From Megaustenia siamemsis (lineage: Eukaryota > Mollusca > Gastropoda > Stylommatophora > Ariophantidae), in assembly GCA_032433765.1 (NCBI GenBank), contig JAVIAB010000092.1, positions 102,202,064-102,266,063 on the forward strand: 64,000 nucleotides of DNA. The letters are read 5' to 3'. Made by a program: the position numbers and the translations under genes. The notes beneath the pieces were generated by a model that made no database searches, was not told the origin of the DNA, and saw nothing but the letters and a program-made list of their open reading frames with translations. The first letter of the stretch is position 1; every line of letters starts with the position of its first letter. This document shows positions 46,315 through 58,054 of the stretch, piece by piece.

Positions 46315-46886
46315 ATATTAACTGTTAACCTCAGCCGTAGATGTACAAAAGAGGTGAGATGCAGAATGGCTCAGGCAAAAGCAGCTTTCCAAAAAACGAG
46401 GAAGATATTATACAATACATTTTTGACAATAGAAACAAGAAAAAGAGTTCTTAGATGTTATGTAGAACAGATCTTTACATATGGATGCGAATAATGGACA
46501 AAAGGGCAACAAACAGGAAATCACTGGAGTCTGTAGAAATGTGGTTTTACAGAAGAATGTTGAGAATACCATGGACAGCTAAGAAGAGTAATGAAAATGT
46601 TCTGAAAGAGACCAAAGCAAAAAGAGAGCTAATTTCCAATATTAGGAAGAAACAATCATCATTTTTTGGCCATGTAATGAGAAGAGAACATCTGGAATAT
46701 ATTGTAACAACTGGAAATAGTGAGGGACGAAGAGATAGAGGAAAGCAAAGAGAAAAAATACCAGACAGCTTCAGCGAGAGAATGGCTTGGCAGAAGGTCA
46801 ACATTATGATAAATAACCATCGAGATCGAAAGTTGAGAAAAGACATGATCACCCACGCCAGCAGGCCCGGTACTTGATGATGATGA
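46315..46886 (+). pseudogene. LINE family A, RT thumb to 3' end
   Basis: It starts at the LTSD/RRCTKEVRCRMAQAKAAFQK region. After a frameshift the 140-codon frame 46455-46877 gives ESVEMWFYRRMLRIPWTAKK, KAKRELISNIRKKQSSFFGH, EHLEYIVTTGNSEGRRDRGK and DMITHASRPGT. The tail is TGATGATGATGAA. It lies 5'-to-5' with the minus copy at 45620-46205, about 110 bp apart. Confidence 0.85.
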
Positions 46887-46889
46887 ATC

Positions 46890-47615
46890 GTTATTGACCT
46901 CTCTTTACTAATTAATCCCGATACAAAAGTTCTTTTCCAGGATGTGTCTATTGGTGAGCGTAAAACGTTTTCAGAGTCATATACATTTTTTTCTCGAAGC
47001 CAGCACTCTAACAATGCTACTGATGTCTCTCATTGTTGTTTCTCACTGATACTTTAGTTCATTTGCTCATTTGCTTTTTTTCAGAAAGATAAAAAAAAAA
47101 ACACAACCTTCTTCTATTTTATGTTCAAAGTCATAAGAAAAAGCTGCATCTTAAAATTTTAAAAAACTTTTCTTGTTAATTGAATTTTGATTTTCCCGAA
47201 ACTCTCAGATTTGCCACTCGTTGTTCTTATTGTTCTTTTGTTACGTGCATTAACTACTAAATTATTATTCATTCATTACATGACAATTGACTAGCTAACA
47301 AGTTACGTTTGTATGCGTGTGGTGTTAACATTGAAAACACTCCCATAAAATATTACTTTTAAATATGAGGAAAATGTACTAGACCCAGGACATCTTCATC
47401 TATAGATACTGCTACATTTCAAAGATTAGAACTCAAATACTATTTGGAAATGAGAACAAACAGCTGTGCTCTCTATTCTGTTAGATATTAGAGAGACATA
47501 GACATAAGACAAAGGTTATATATAGAATGAGCTTTTAGTGGTTGCTGTAGAGATATCGAGACAAAAGGAGGCTGTTTATTTGACATAATCATGATTCCAT
47601 TTCCATTACGCACAA
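46890..47615. other. Spacer without recognised genes
   Basis: AT-rich; nothing identified. Confidence 0.4.
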
Positions 47616-47619
47616 CGAA

Positions 47620-48070
47620 GTTGAATCAGCTTTTAAACATTAACATTTGTTTATTCTCTTTTTCCTTTCAATTCCATGTGGTGCCTAGATCTGCATCAAA
47701 CAGAACCTGTCATGTTTCCTGCGATTTTCTTAAGATCGTTCCATATCTTCCCCATACTTTTCATCTTTACTCCCGCCTAGTATATTTTGGATTTCCCCTT
47801 AGTCACCTCCCCTGGGGGTTCCAAAACAAAGCTTTAATACTCTTAGCTTCCGAAGTGTGTGTCCTATCCAGCGCCAGCTTGTTTGCCTTGTCTGGTTGTC
47901 CACTGGTATGTGTCAGGTACTTTCCCATAGATCTAAGTTAGTGATTTTGTCATGTCATCTCCATAGTTTTATTCTACGCAAACATACATTAATGCCTGTA
48001 TCTTCGTGATTGCCATTTTTGTTGTTCTCCATGTTTTACAGCCGTATAATACGACTGATTTAACATTGAA
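47620..48070 (-). pseudogene. LINE family C, C-terminal fragment
   Basis: The minus strand matches the 30530-30945 copy (the reverse of CTTCCGAAGTGTGTGTCCTA and TATCCAGCGCC segments) and extends further 5' with a NMENNKNGNHEDTGI-like stretch. It is heavily frameshifted. Confidence 0.65.
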
Positions 48071-48109
48071 GTTGAAAAGTTTTATTAGTATACTTAACCT
48101 AATCTCCTT

Positions 48110-48436
48110 CATTAATTATCTACTTTCGCTAAGATGATTAGTGAAAGGATACAACAAGTAATCAGAGTACATGATATTTGTTTCACTGTTGTTAAGAAGC
48201 ACAAAATGAAATGGTTTGGCCACATATCTCCGGCCTTGCAAAGCCCATCCAGAAGGAACTACAAGAAGTGAGAAGCAGAGGTAGGCAAAGAAAGGGATGA
48301 GAAGAGAAACTCAAAGAATGAATAGGCGTCTCCACTTTACCACAAAGATATACTAAAGATAGAGACTGAGAAGGTTGACTAAGTCTGCCAGTGGTGTTAC
48401 AAATACCTCCACGGTATGGGATGAAGAGGAGGAAAT
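48110..48436 (+). pseudogene. LINE family E, C-terminal relic
   Basis: RIQQVIRVHDI is followed by KKHKMKWFGHI, GLAKPIQKELQEVRSRGRQR and a KDRD--G-LSLPVV ending. The 3' end is ATGAAGAGGAGGAAATTG, which runs straight into the TTAG tetranucleotide array. Confidence 0.65.
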
Positions 48437-49325
<889 letters not shown>

Positions 49326-49326
49326 T

Positions 49327-49715
49327 TTAAGAAAGATCAATACGTGTGAGATGCGATGCTTGAGAAAAGTAACAAACAACACAAGAAGAGATAGAATACT
49401 AAATGAAACCATTAAAAAAAATGGTAGGAACAAAACCCTGCCAAGAATATATAGAACAACAACAACCTAAATGGTTTGGCCACCTAGTCAGAATGAATCC
49501 TCACCAATCCCCATCAAGGGCGTTCTTCTCGAGAATGCATGGAAAAAGACCAAGAGGAAGACCCAGAAGAAGATGGATAGATGCAGTGACAGAGACATGT
49601 AACAACAAAGGAAAATCACTAATTCAGACAATTCGAGCAGCACAAGAACAACAAATGATATAAACCAAGACACCTTTTAGGTATCAGTGAAAGAGAAAAG
49701 TAGAAGAAGAAGAAA
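49327..49715 (+). pseudogene. LINE C-terminal relic, family F, inside the TTAG array
   Basis: The open frame 49403-49663 reads KKMVGTKPCQEYIEQQQPKW, FGHLVRMNPHQSPSRAFFSR and KRPRGRPRRRWIDAVTETCN, the post-thumb pattern of LINE RTs; a CLRKV-x-N-TRRD-like stretch precedes it out of frame. The 3' end is a GAAGAAGAAGAAATTAATTAG tail merging into TTAG repeats. It is a unique family in this window. Confidence 0.75.
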
Positions 49716-50466
<751 letters not shown>

Positions 50467-50565
50467 TAAGTTAGAGAAGCCAACAGTGAAGAGAAAGACA
50501 GTAAATTATATCCCTTCTAACGCTAAAGACAAATGAGGAAGCAAAGAAGTAGAAGAATCTTGTTA
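50467..50565 (+). mobile_element. LINE family D 3' end fragment
   Basis: AGTAAATTATATCCCTTCTA and the GATGAGGAAG-like tail match the D terminus at 24290-24350. Only about 95 bp, abutting the TTAG array. Confidence 0.55.
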
Positions 50566-50569
50566 GGTG

Positions 50570-51060
50570 GTATACTTTGCAACCACGAGGAGGTGGAAAA
50601 GGATATTTTTTTTTCACTAATTCTGACGCCAACAGTCAGCTATGAATCACTGACTCCTTTTAACTCACCTACAAAGTAATTTCTTTCTTTATTTAATTTC
50701 TTAGCTATCCGGTCTGCATCTAACTCTCAACATTTCCATTGTGGCAATCATTCTGTCCAATTGTTTGTCTGCTGTCAATGGAATCTATTCATTAGGTTAT
50801 TCTGGGCATTCACATCACGAAAGAACCAGCTTCACTGCCATTAATGAATTGCTTGGTTTTGGCGAACAGATGAAGAATATTGCTTCCCATTAAGGTGATA
50901 AAAATGATGGCGCCATAAAGTGAGCATTTCACCAGAGTTCACAAAGTGAGAGTAATCTTGACATTTTGTATTGATGAACATATCCGTAGACCTGGGCTCT
51001 TTTACTGTGAGATGGTGTTTATGGTAAGAGAAGAGTATTATGTAGGGGTAGATGTGGATA
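50570..51060. other. Spacer without recognised genes
   Basis: Nothing identified. Confidence 0.4.
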
Positions 51061-51065
51061 TTTTG

Positions 51066-51350
51066 AGTGAGTGAATGAGTGAGTGAGTGAGTGAGTGAGT
51101 GAGTGAGTGAGTGAGTGAGTGAGTGAGTGAGTGGGTAAGTGGGTGGGTGGGTGGGTGGGTGAGTGGGTGAGTGAGTGAACGAGTGAGATGGTGGATGAGT
51201 GAATGGATGCGTGGGTAAGTTAGTGGATTGATGAGTTAGTGAGTGAGTGAGTGAGTGAGTGAGTGAGTGAGTGAGTGAGTGAGTGAGTGAATGAATGATT
51301 GAGTGAATGAGTTGGTGGGTAAATGAGTGCGTGGTGAGTGAATGCGTGAG
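51066..51350. repeat. (GAGT)n tetranucleotide tract
   Basis: Two purer GTGA blocks (51066-51132 and 51238-51290) are separated by degenerate GGGT/GATG variants. Confidence 0.95.
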
Positions 51351-51354
51351 CGAT

Positions 51355-52020
51355 AGAGGTTAAGATAACGGTAGACAAATGTGCATGATGGGTGAAAGCG
51401 AAAGATAAGCATACAAAGAAATAGAATGCAATAACAGGTGAAAACAAAGACGCAAAAGGAACAAGGCAGATAAGGGATTAAGAACTAAAGATAAAAAGGA
51501 ATGAAAAACCATACTGGTTTAAAAAAATAGATTAAAGAGAGAAAAAAACGAAGGAATTATCGTTTGAGAAACAAAGAGAGATTAAGAAAATAAATAGAGA
51601 AAATAACTGTAAGACAGACAGAAGAAAAGACAGAATGGATGAAGAGAGAGAGAGAGAGAGAGAAGGGGACAGAGAGAGACAGAGGGAGAAATTTGAAGAA
51701 ACTTACCTGCACTAATAATGTTTTGAATGTGTGATATTTATAGGATAGGAGAGCATCATGGTTTAGAGCGCCATTAATGTAAAATGATAAATAACTGATA
51801 TAGTGACGCCTTTATATATCAGTAGACGATGTTTATCATAGTAAATGTCAGGTACAAAACGAGTAAAACGAAATGGCTTCATGAGTTATGTCAACATATG
51901 GACAGACATCTCATATATGCTCAAATAAATTGTTTTATAGTGTTATATCTCTACTAGAGAATTCACATTGAAATATATTGTGGATTCACAAAATTGAAAG
52001 AGACTGTTGTGAAGTAGGGA
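51355..52020. other. A-rich spacer
   Basis: It includes a (GA)n tract at about 51640-51665. No coding similarity. Confidence 0.5.
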
Positions 52021-52024
52021 ATCT

Positions 52025-52325
52025 CCTTCTTTTCCTTCCTCATTTGCTTTTTAACGCAGAGGGGAGATATAATTTGTGAACTTTTGCTCCTCTGTTTGAC
52101 TCTACTACTGGTATCTTTCCTAGTGTTTCTAATATTCTATGAATCTATATTTTTCGTGGTCGACCCTTGGGTCTGGTGTTCTTGCAAAGTTTATTACAGG
52201 CTCGTTGTTATGTTTTGATCGTTCTGCTTTATCATGTGGCCAAACCATTTTATCTGTGGTTTCTTTATGTATTCTATGGCGGGGGTTATTCCTAGCTTTT
52301 TATCTCAGCTTAGGGCTTCATTAAA
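52025..52325 (-). pseudogene. LINE family D, C-terminal fragment
   Basis: The minus strand translates to NGLAT (shifted WFGHVT), TRPKGRPRKI and LYLPSALKSK with a GKRRR-type end, matching 24100-24340. It is broken by stops. Confidence 0.65.
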
Positions 52326-52569
52326 AAATATACGTGTGTGTGTTGGGGGAGAAGAAAGGGGGGGGGGGGAGGGAGGGGTTGCCCGGAGATTTTTCCCCAC
52401 GTTCGTGGTCGCTACGTGTCATATGCGATCTTTTTACGCGGTCTAATTGTAAATTTTTAGATGGTTACATTTTTTAAAAAACGTATCTTGTCCTCCTTGA
52501 ATAGAACACTTTACATAACTATTAAAATCCACTATCTCCGTTAGAAACACGTTTTCATTTTCAGTCACT

Positions 52570-52734
52570 TTTGTCACATAATCCACACTCCGGAAAGGTG
52601 GAGAATATGGCTACACATTTAGACGTTTTGTGAACTCAGATATATTGAAGAGAAAATTAGGGTTGTGGAGAATGGAGTAGACGAATTAAAAATATTTTGA
52701 AGATTCAAATAAATGGAAATGACTATTGGAGAAC
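52570..52734. repeat. Degenerate satellite of about 65 bp, left part
   Basis: About 2.5 diverged units, each with TGGAGAAT followed by a TTTAGACGTTTTGTG- or GTAGACGAATTAAAA-type part and ending near a TTGG or TAGGG. The same pattern resumes at 54748, right of the 21-bp array block. Confidence 0.6.
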
Positions 52735-54747
52735 AGAGGCGCAGCTAGGAATTTCAGACCCCTCAGGACAGAGTCAGTTTTTTGCGCCTCCTTATGGCTT
52801 CCTCTTGATAATGTGTGAGAATGAAAGGATACGCCATGCTTTCCAGGAAATTTTTTAGTTTTAGAACACGGAAACGTGCATTTAGAACATGAAAGCCTAC
52901 ATTTAGAATTTGAAAAACTGCATTTAGAACATGAAAGCCTACATTTAGAACATGAAAGCCTACATTTAGAACATGAAAACCTGAATTTAGAACATGAAAA
53001 ACTGCATTTAGAACATGAAAGCCTACATTTAGAACATGAAAACCTGAATTTAGAACATGAAAAACTGCATTTAGAACATGAAAGCCTACATTTAGAACAT
53101 GAAAGCCTACATTTAGAACATGAAAGCCTACATTTAGAACATGAAAGCCTACATTTAGAACATGAAAGCCTACATTTAGAACATGAAAACCTGAATTTAG
53201 AACATGAAAAACTGCATTTAGAACATGAAAGCCTACATTTAGAACATGAAAACCTGAATTTAGAACATGAAAACCTACATTTAGAACATGAAAGCCTACA
53301 TTTAGAACATGAAAACCTGAATTTAGAACATGAAAAACTGCATTTAGAACATGACAGCCTACATTTAGAACATGAAAGCCTACATTTAGAACATGAAAAC
53401 CTGAATTTAGAACATGAAAAACTGCATTTAGAACATGAAAGCCTACATTTAGAACATGAAAGCCTACATTTAGAACATGAAAACCTGAATTTAGAACATG
53501 AAAAACTGCATTTAGAACATGAAAGCCTACATTTAGAACATGAAAGCCTACATTTAGAACTTGAAAACCTGTATTTATAACATGAAAAACTGCATTTAGA
53601 ACATGAAAGCCTACATTTAGAACATGAAAGCCTACATTTAGAACATGAAAGCCTACATTTAGAACATCAAACCTACATTTAGAACATGAAAGCCTACATT
53701 TAGAACATGAAAACCTGTATTTAGAACATGAAAAACTGCATTTAGAACATGAAAGCCTACATTTAGAACATGAAAGCCTACATTTAGAACATGAAAGCCT
53801 ACATTTAGAACATCAAACCTACATTTAGAACATGAAAGCCTACATTTAGAACATGAAAGCCTACATTTAGAACACATGAAAAACTGCATTTAGAACACGA
53901 AAACCTACACTTAGAACATAAAACCAGCATTTGAAACATGAAAACCTACATTTAGAACATGAAAGCCTACATTTAGAGCACATGAAAAACTGCATTTAGA
54001 ACATGAAAACCTACATTTAGAACATGAAACCTACACGAAAACCGGCATCTTGAACATGAAAACCTACATTTAGAACAAAAAGAACCTGCATTTAGAACAT
54101 GAAAACCTACATTTAGAACACGAAAACCTACATTTAGACCATGAAAACCTACATTTAGAACACGAAAACCTGCATTTAGAACATGAAAACCTACATTAAT
54201 AACATGAAAACCTACATTTAGAACACGAAAACCTGCATTTAGAACATGAAAACCTACATTTAGAACACGAAAACCTACATTTAGAACATGAAAACCTACA
54301 TTTAGAACATGAAAACCTACATTTAGAACATGAAAACCTACATTTAGAACACGAAAACCTGCAGCTTGAACATGAAAACCTACATTTAGAACACGAAAAC
54401 CTGCACCTTGAACATGAAAACCTACATTTAGAACATGAAAACCTACATTTAGAACATGAAAGCCTACATTTAGAACATGAAAACCTACACTTAGAACACG
54501 AAAACCTACATTTAGAACATGAAAACCTACATTTAGAACATGAAACCTACATTTAGAACATTAAAACCTACATTTAGAACATGAAAACCTACATTTCGTG
54601 ACAAATATTTAGCTCATGAAGAGAATGAAAAAAGTAAAATAATGAAGGTAACAAATGTCAATTTGGCGCGCCCAGATGCTGCGGTCGGGGACAGATGTCG
54701 CCCCTTATTTCCACCATCCCCCCCCTCCCCGCCAGCTACGCCACCGT
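52735..54747. mobile_element. Candidate non-autonomous DNA element with inverted ends and internal minisatellite
   Basis: The left end AGAGGCGCAGCTAGG and right end CCAGCTACGCCACC are imperfect inverted counterparts (right end reversed: GGTGGCGTAGCTGG). Both are followed inward by a short GC-rich segment with GCGCC or GGCGCGCC, unlike the AT-rich flanks. The block interrupts a degenerate satellite of about 65 bp. The interior is almost wholly the 21-bp array. No clear TSD or transposase was found, so the class is unknown. Confidence 0.5.
52860..54600. repeat. 21-bp minisatellite, about 82 copies
   Basis: The unit is CATTTAGAACATGAAAGCCT plus A, with AAACCTGAAT, AAAACTGCA and AACACG variants. 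As 21 bp is 7 codons, the plus strand is open at 52876-53580 (234 codons) and reads HLEHESL/NLEHEKL heptads. The right part loses the frame through 1-2-bp indels. I treat the frame as an array product. Confidence 0.95.
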
Positions 54748-55090
54748 TAGGAAAGTGGGAAATGTGGTAGACAAATTAATGGGATTTTGTGGGAACAAAT
54801 ATATGAAATACACGATTGAGGGGTAGGGCAGAAGAATTAAGAATAGTTTTGTCGATACAAATGAATGATACAGTCTCTTGGGAAGTAGGAATAGGGTAGA
54901 TAGATTACGAGGATTTTGTAGGTGCACATAAATGAACAGATAATTTGGAGAATTTGGCAATAGAGTAAAATAATCCTGAATATTTTCAGCAATAACCTTC
55001 ATTAAAACCCCATTGTGGGAAAATTAGAACATGGAAATAGAATAAAAACTATTACTAAATTTGGTTGATATCATTCACCCTAAAGGGACA
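54748..55090. repeat. Degenerate satellite of about 65 bp, right part
   Basis: Four to five diverged units of roughly 60-75 bp with GGTAGACAAATTAATGGGAT- or GGGTAGATAGATTACGAGGA-type cores and GATTTTGT plus a CAAAT/ATGA part. It pairs with 52570-52734. Confidence 0.6.
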
Positions 55091-55148
55091 AAATGGCATC
55101 GGAATTTAAAGAAACGCTGGAACACTATTCATATACTAATGGAGTCAT

Positions 55149-55410
55149 AAAAAAAAGTAAGTAAAGTACCCCCCGTCACGCCAAGTGGCGTATAGGGAAA
55201 TATGGTGTTAGTGACCCTATATTTTACAGACCTTCAGCACATGAATTTTGGGGTAATGTGGTCGGTATTACGCCCGTGCTGTTTTACTTTCCCAGAAAAA
55301 ATCCGGTACCCATTTAAGGCTGGGTGAACCCGGAGCCGTCGGTTGGGATCGAACCCTACCCCTTGTCCGTAGTAGTCCAGTTCACTAACCACTGAGCTAT
55401 CGCGGCTCCC
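55149..55410 (-). mobile_element. SINE, complete, with tRNA-derived head
   Basis: On the minus strand the head starts near 55408 with GGAGCCGCGATAGCTCAGTG (A box TAGCTCAGTGG). The B box GGTTCGATCCC follows, and the head closes with CGGCTCC, which pairs perfectly with GGAGCCG as a 7-bp acceptor stem. A roughly 165-bp body shared with the copies at 1, 10.0 and 27.4 kb follows. The 3' end is TACTTTACTTAC plus T8, a pol III terminator. It is joined upstream to a second tRNA-like head (55411-55517), and both share one TSD. Confidence 0.88.
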
Positions 55411-55517
55411 ACTAATTTTTAGGGAATTAGTAAAACCCAGGTGTCCTCGCCAGGGTACGAACCCCGGCTGTTGCCGTGGTAAGCCAACCGCCTATCGATT
55501 GCGCTAACCGGACACCC
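55411..55517 (-). mobile_element. Second tRNA-derived head of a composite SINE
   Basis: On the minus strand GTGTCCGGTTAGCGCAATCG gives an A box (TAGCGCAATCG). About 40 bp on comes GGGGTTCGTACCC, a near-consensus B box in a T-arm-like hairpin. GGACACC follows; GTGTCC and GGACAC pair as an acceptor stem. A short linker with ACTAATT/AATTAGT inverted repeats joins it to the head of the next SINE. AATGGAGTCAT at 55138-55148 and 55518-55528 brackets the whole 369-bp unit. Confidence 0.8.
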
Positions 55518-55529
55518 AATGGAGTCATG

Positions 55530-56735
55530 CTTTATGAAAAAAAAAGTAGTAAAAACAGAACAGTACTCTAGCAATCGTGAGTAGCAGAATTACCGCTGAA
55601 CAAATTTTGCCGCAACATCCAATACAGGAATGGAGATGGAGCAGTTAGTGCAGCCCAAAATTAGCTTTCTGAGACGCAATTAATCACTGCAGTTATCGTG
55701 TCCGACTCTCTGTCTGAAGGTCCAAATTGGATTGCTCAGATATGAGCAAATAAATTGTATAGAGGCATCAAACATTCAGGGACGGCGACTAACACATGAC
55801 AAACTAGTTCCGGTAGCCGTACTAACTGGGATTATTAAAAGAATGTGCGATCATTCATGGCTTGACGGCACGATGCTTCTAGGATTGGGTATCAAGGATA
55901 AGGTTAAGGACTTCCAGTATTGACCTAGAGGGAGTGAGATATCACATGTTTTACTCTGGAATTATTCTGTTAGTTTGTAGTTTGGACAGAATTCAAGCTG
56001 TGGACTATGTGATATTTTCAAACTCAAACTATATACATTTTGTTCATAACTAACACGTGTCATGGTATACAATTAACAACAGATGTTGCTGATCTAAAAA
56101 TAATATCAAGAGGATAAAAGAATATTCGGACATATGGGGTATATACTTTCAAACGTCATAAATGTCGATTGAGAGTTAGAGAATTGGACTTCGCTTCACA
56201 AGTCCATAATATGTTAAAGCGTCTAGTCCTGATTGATGTATGTGAATTGTTGTTACAGGATATACGTGATGTTTTGTGTAAACATAAAATGATATTAGGC
56301 AGCTAAACCTGTAGAGAGACGAGACAAATCACGACGTTTCTTCATAAACATTTCATCAAGCTTTTGCTGAAACGTCGCAGTTTGTTTCGTTTCTCTTCAA
56401 GTTTATGGCTCCTTAGATTAATTTATGTTCATTTTTTACATATTTTTATAGGGCTATTTGCGGCCCTGTAAAGTTTTTAATATATGATTTATTTTATAGC
56501 TGTGCTTATCTCCGTTATTTTCCGCATTTCCTGTTTTGTGGACTTTTCCGACTGTCCTATATTAGTTATCTTTATATCTCGTCTTGTATTCTTTTCTTTT
56601 GCTATATGTTTTATGAATTTTTGATTTAATCTTTTATGAAGTTAAAATAGTCACAGTATATCAGCATTTGGTGTGAGCTTGTTAGCAAAACAAAAACCAC
56701 AAAAAAATAATAAAATAATAAATAAAACATGCACC
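55530..56735. other. Spacer without recognised genes
   Basis: The 63-codon frame at 55732-55923 has no known domain. AT-rich DNA. Confidence 0.35.
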
Positions 56736-56739
56736 AAGA

Positions 56740-57480
56740 AATAAAGCACCACGGATAGGTAACAGACCAGTAGTAATAATAGCAGCCGCAGGAGAAACAG
56801 GAATTGCGTGGCTAAATAGAATATACAATGCAGTACGGCAGCAACTGGAAGCCCCAGAGGACTGAAAATAGGCTATCACAGTACTAAAATGAAAAAATGA
56901 CTGTAGCAAGAGAGACTGACACCAATTCCGAGGTATCTCCCTACAAATCTGAATTTGTAGGAAAGTTGCACGCAAAATTATAGAGAAAAGATTTACACTA
57001 ATTGTAGAACTAACGATTCTCAAATGGGCTTCAGTAGAAAAAGAAAAAGCCATAGAGGATTAACTAACGCATGATTCACCCTAAAACAGCTTGTAGAAAA
57101 AACGAAAATGCACAATCAGAATCTATACGTAATTAGACGACAAAACACAATCAGAATCTATACGTAATTAGACGACAAAACACAATCAGAATCTATACGT
57201 AATTTATTTTTATACATCAGGAAAAAACATTCGACTGAGCAAAAAAAAAAACAACAAACAGTTATGCGAGATACTAACAACAGACGGAGTAGGCCAACAT
57301 TTAATCAGCCGATGTCAAAGGCTCTATATCAACAGCGGCTCATTTGTCAGAACTGCAGCAAGCTACACAGACCACTTTGATGTCAGAAGAGAAGTAAGAC
57401 ATGGGTGCGTACTTTCATTGATATTGTTTATGACCTACATGGACTACGTCTGTGAATTAGGGAATCTATCTAGAGAAGAT
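56740..57480 (+). pseudogene. Non-LTR RT relic, family L
   Basis: Joined translation shows successive RT palm blocks: NRPVVIIAAAGETGIAWLNR then IYNAVRQQLEAPED (56760-56860), RGISLQI (about 56930), a FTLKQLVEKTKMHNQNLYV stretch (57075-57135), HLISRCQRLYINSGSFVRTA (57300-57355), and the motif B-like VRHGCVLSLILFMTYMDYVC (57390-57450). Motif A is lost among the 35-bp repeats. Many stops and frameshifts. Confidence 0.7.
57111..57205. repeat. 35-bp tandem repeat, 2.7 copies, within the RT relic
   Basis: Starts lie at 57111, 57146 and 57181 (CACAATCAGAATCTATACGT). It arose inside the RT coding block, after HNQNLYV, duplicating that segment. Confidence 0.9.
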
Positions 57481-57640
57481 TAGTAAGTTTTTGTTGTTGT
57501 CAGTCAACATGGAGAAATAGAAGACATTAGAAGAACGCATAGAAAGACTGCTGTAGACGTTCTCTCTTATAACAATCGTTGTTGATATTGCGATTTGTTG
57601 TTGACGATGTGGTCGCCCTGAAAAACCTGTCCGAAGGACG

Positions 57641-57706
57641 TGGAGATTGGCGCCACTAATTGTCACGTGGCCGCTGCTTGACCTCACGTCTGGAACAGCC
57701 TTTAAT
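57641..57706 (-). promoter_or_regulatory. Possible LTR end and primer-binding-like site
   Basis: On the minus strand ATTAAA (57706-57701) is followed by CACGTGACA ending at 57661, five bases (ATTAG), then TGGCGCCAATCTCCA (57655-57641). The order polyadenylation signal, CA terminus, then TGG-initial site is what an LTR/PBS boundary looks like. There is no second LTR or gag here, so this is only a hint. Confidence 0.25.
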
Positions 57707-57718
57707 CTTGAGTTTTAG

Positions 57719-58052
57719 CACGCCCTTGCCACCATGGCACACCTTTATGTACCAACAAGTTCGTGCACGCCCTTGCCACCATGGCACACCTTTATGTACC
57801 AACAAGTTCGTGCACGCCTTTGCCACCATGGCACACCTTTATGTACCAACAAGTACGTGCACGCCCTTGCCACCATGGCACACCTTTATGTACCAACAAG
57901 TTCGTGCACGCCCTTGCCACCATGGCACACCTTTATGTACAGACAAGTACGTGCACGCCTTTGCCACCATGGCACACCTTTATGTACAGACAAGTACGTG
58001 CACGCCTTTGCCACCATGGCACACCTTTGTGTACCAACAAGTACGTGCACGC
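57719..58052. repeat. 47-bp minisatellite, 7 copies
   Basis: Unit starts are 57719, 57766 and so on (CACGCCCTTGCCACCATGGC). Each contains GCCACCATGG. Since 47 is not a multiple of 3, the three plus frames (starts 57660, 57734 and 57763) cycle through the array and read the same peptides (HLYVPTSSCTPLPPWHTFMY). No gene is supported. Confidence 0.95.
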
Positions 58053-58054
58053 TC

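Noticed and set aside
55411..55517. A functional tRNA gene
   Set aside because: It has A and B boxes and a pairable acceptor stem, but it is fused to a SINE and shares its TSD; the anticodon arm looks imperfect.
57598..57640. RT motif C (VVDDVVAL) continuing family L
   Set aside because: The reading is short, follows a different frame and lies past a break at 57480; the same bases fit a PBS-like boundary on the other strand equally well.
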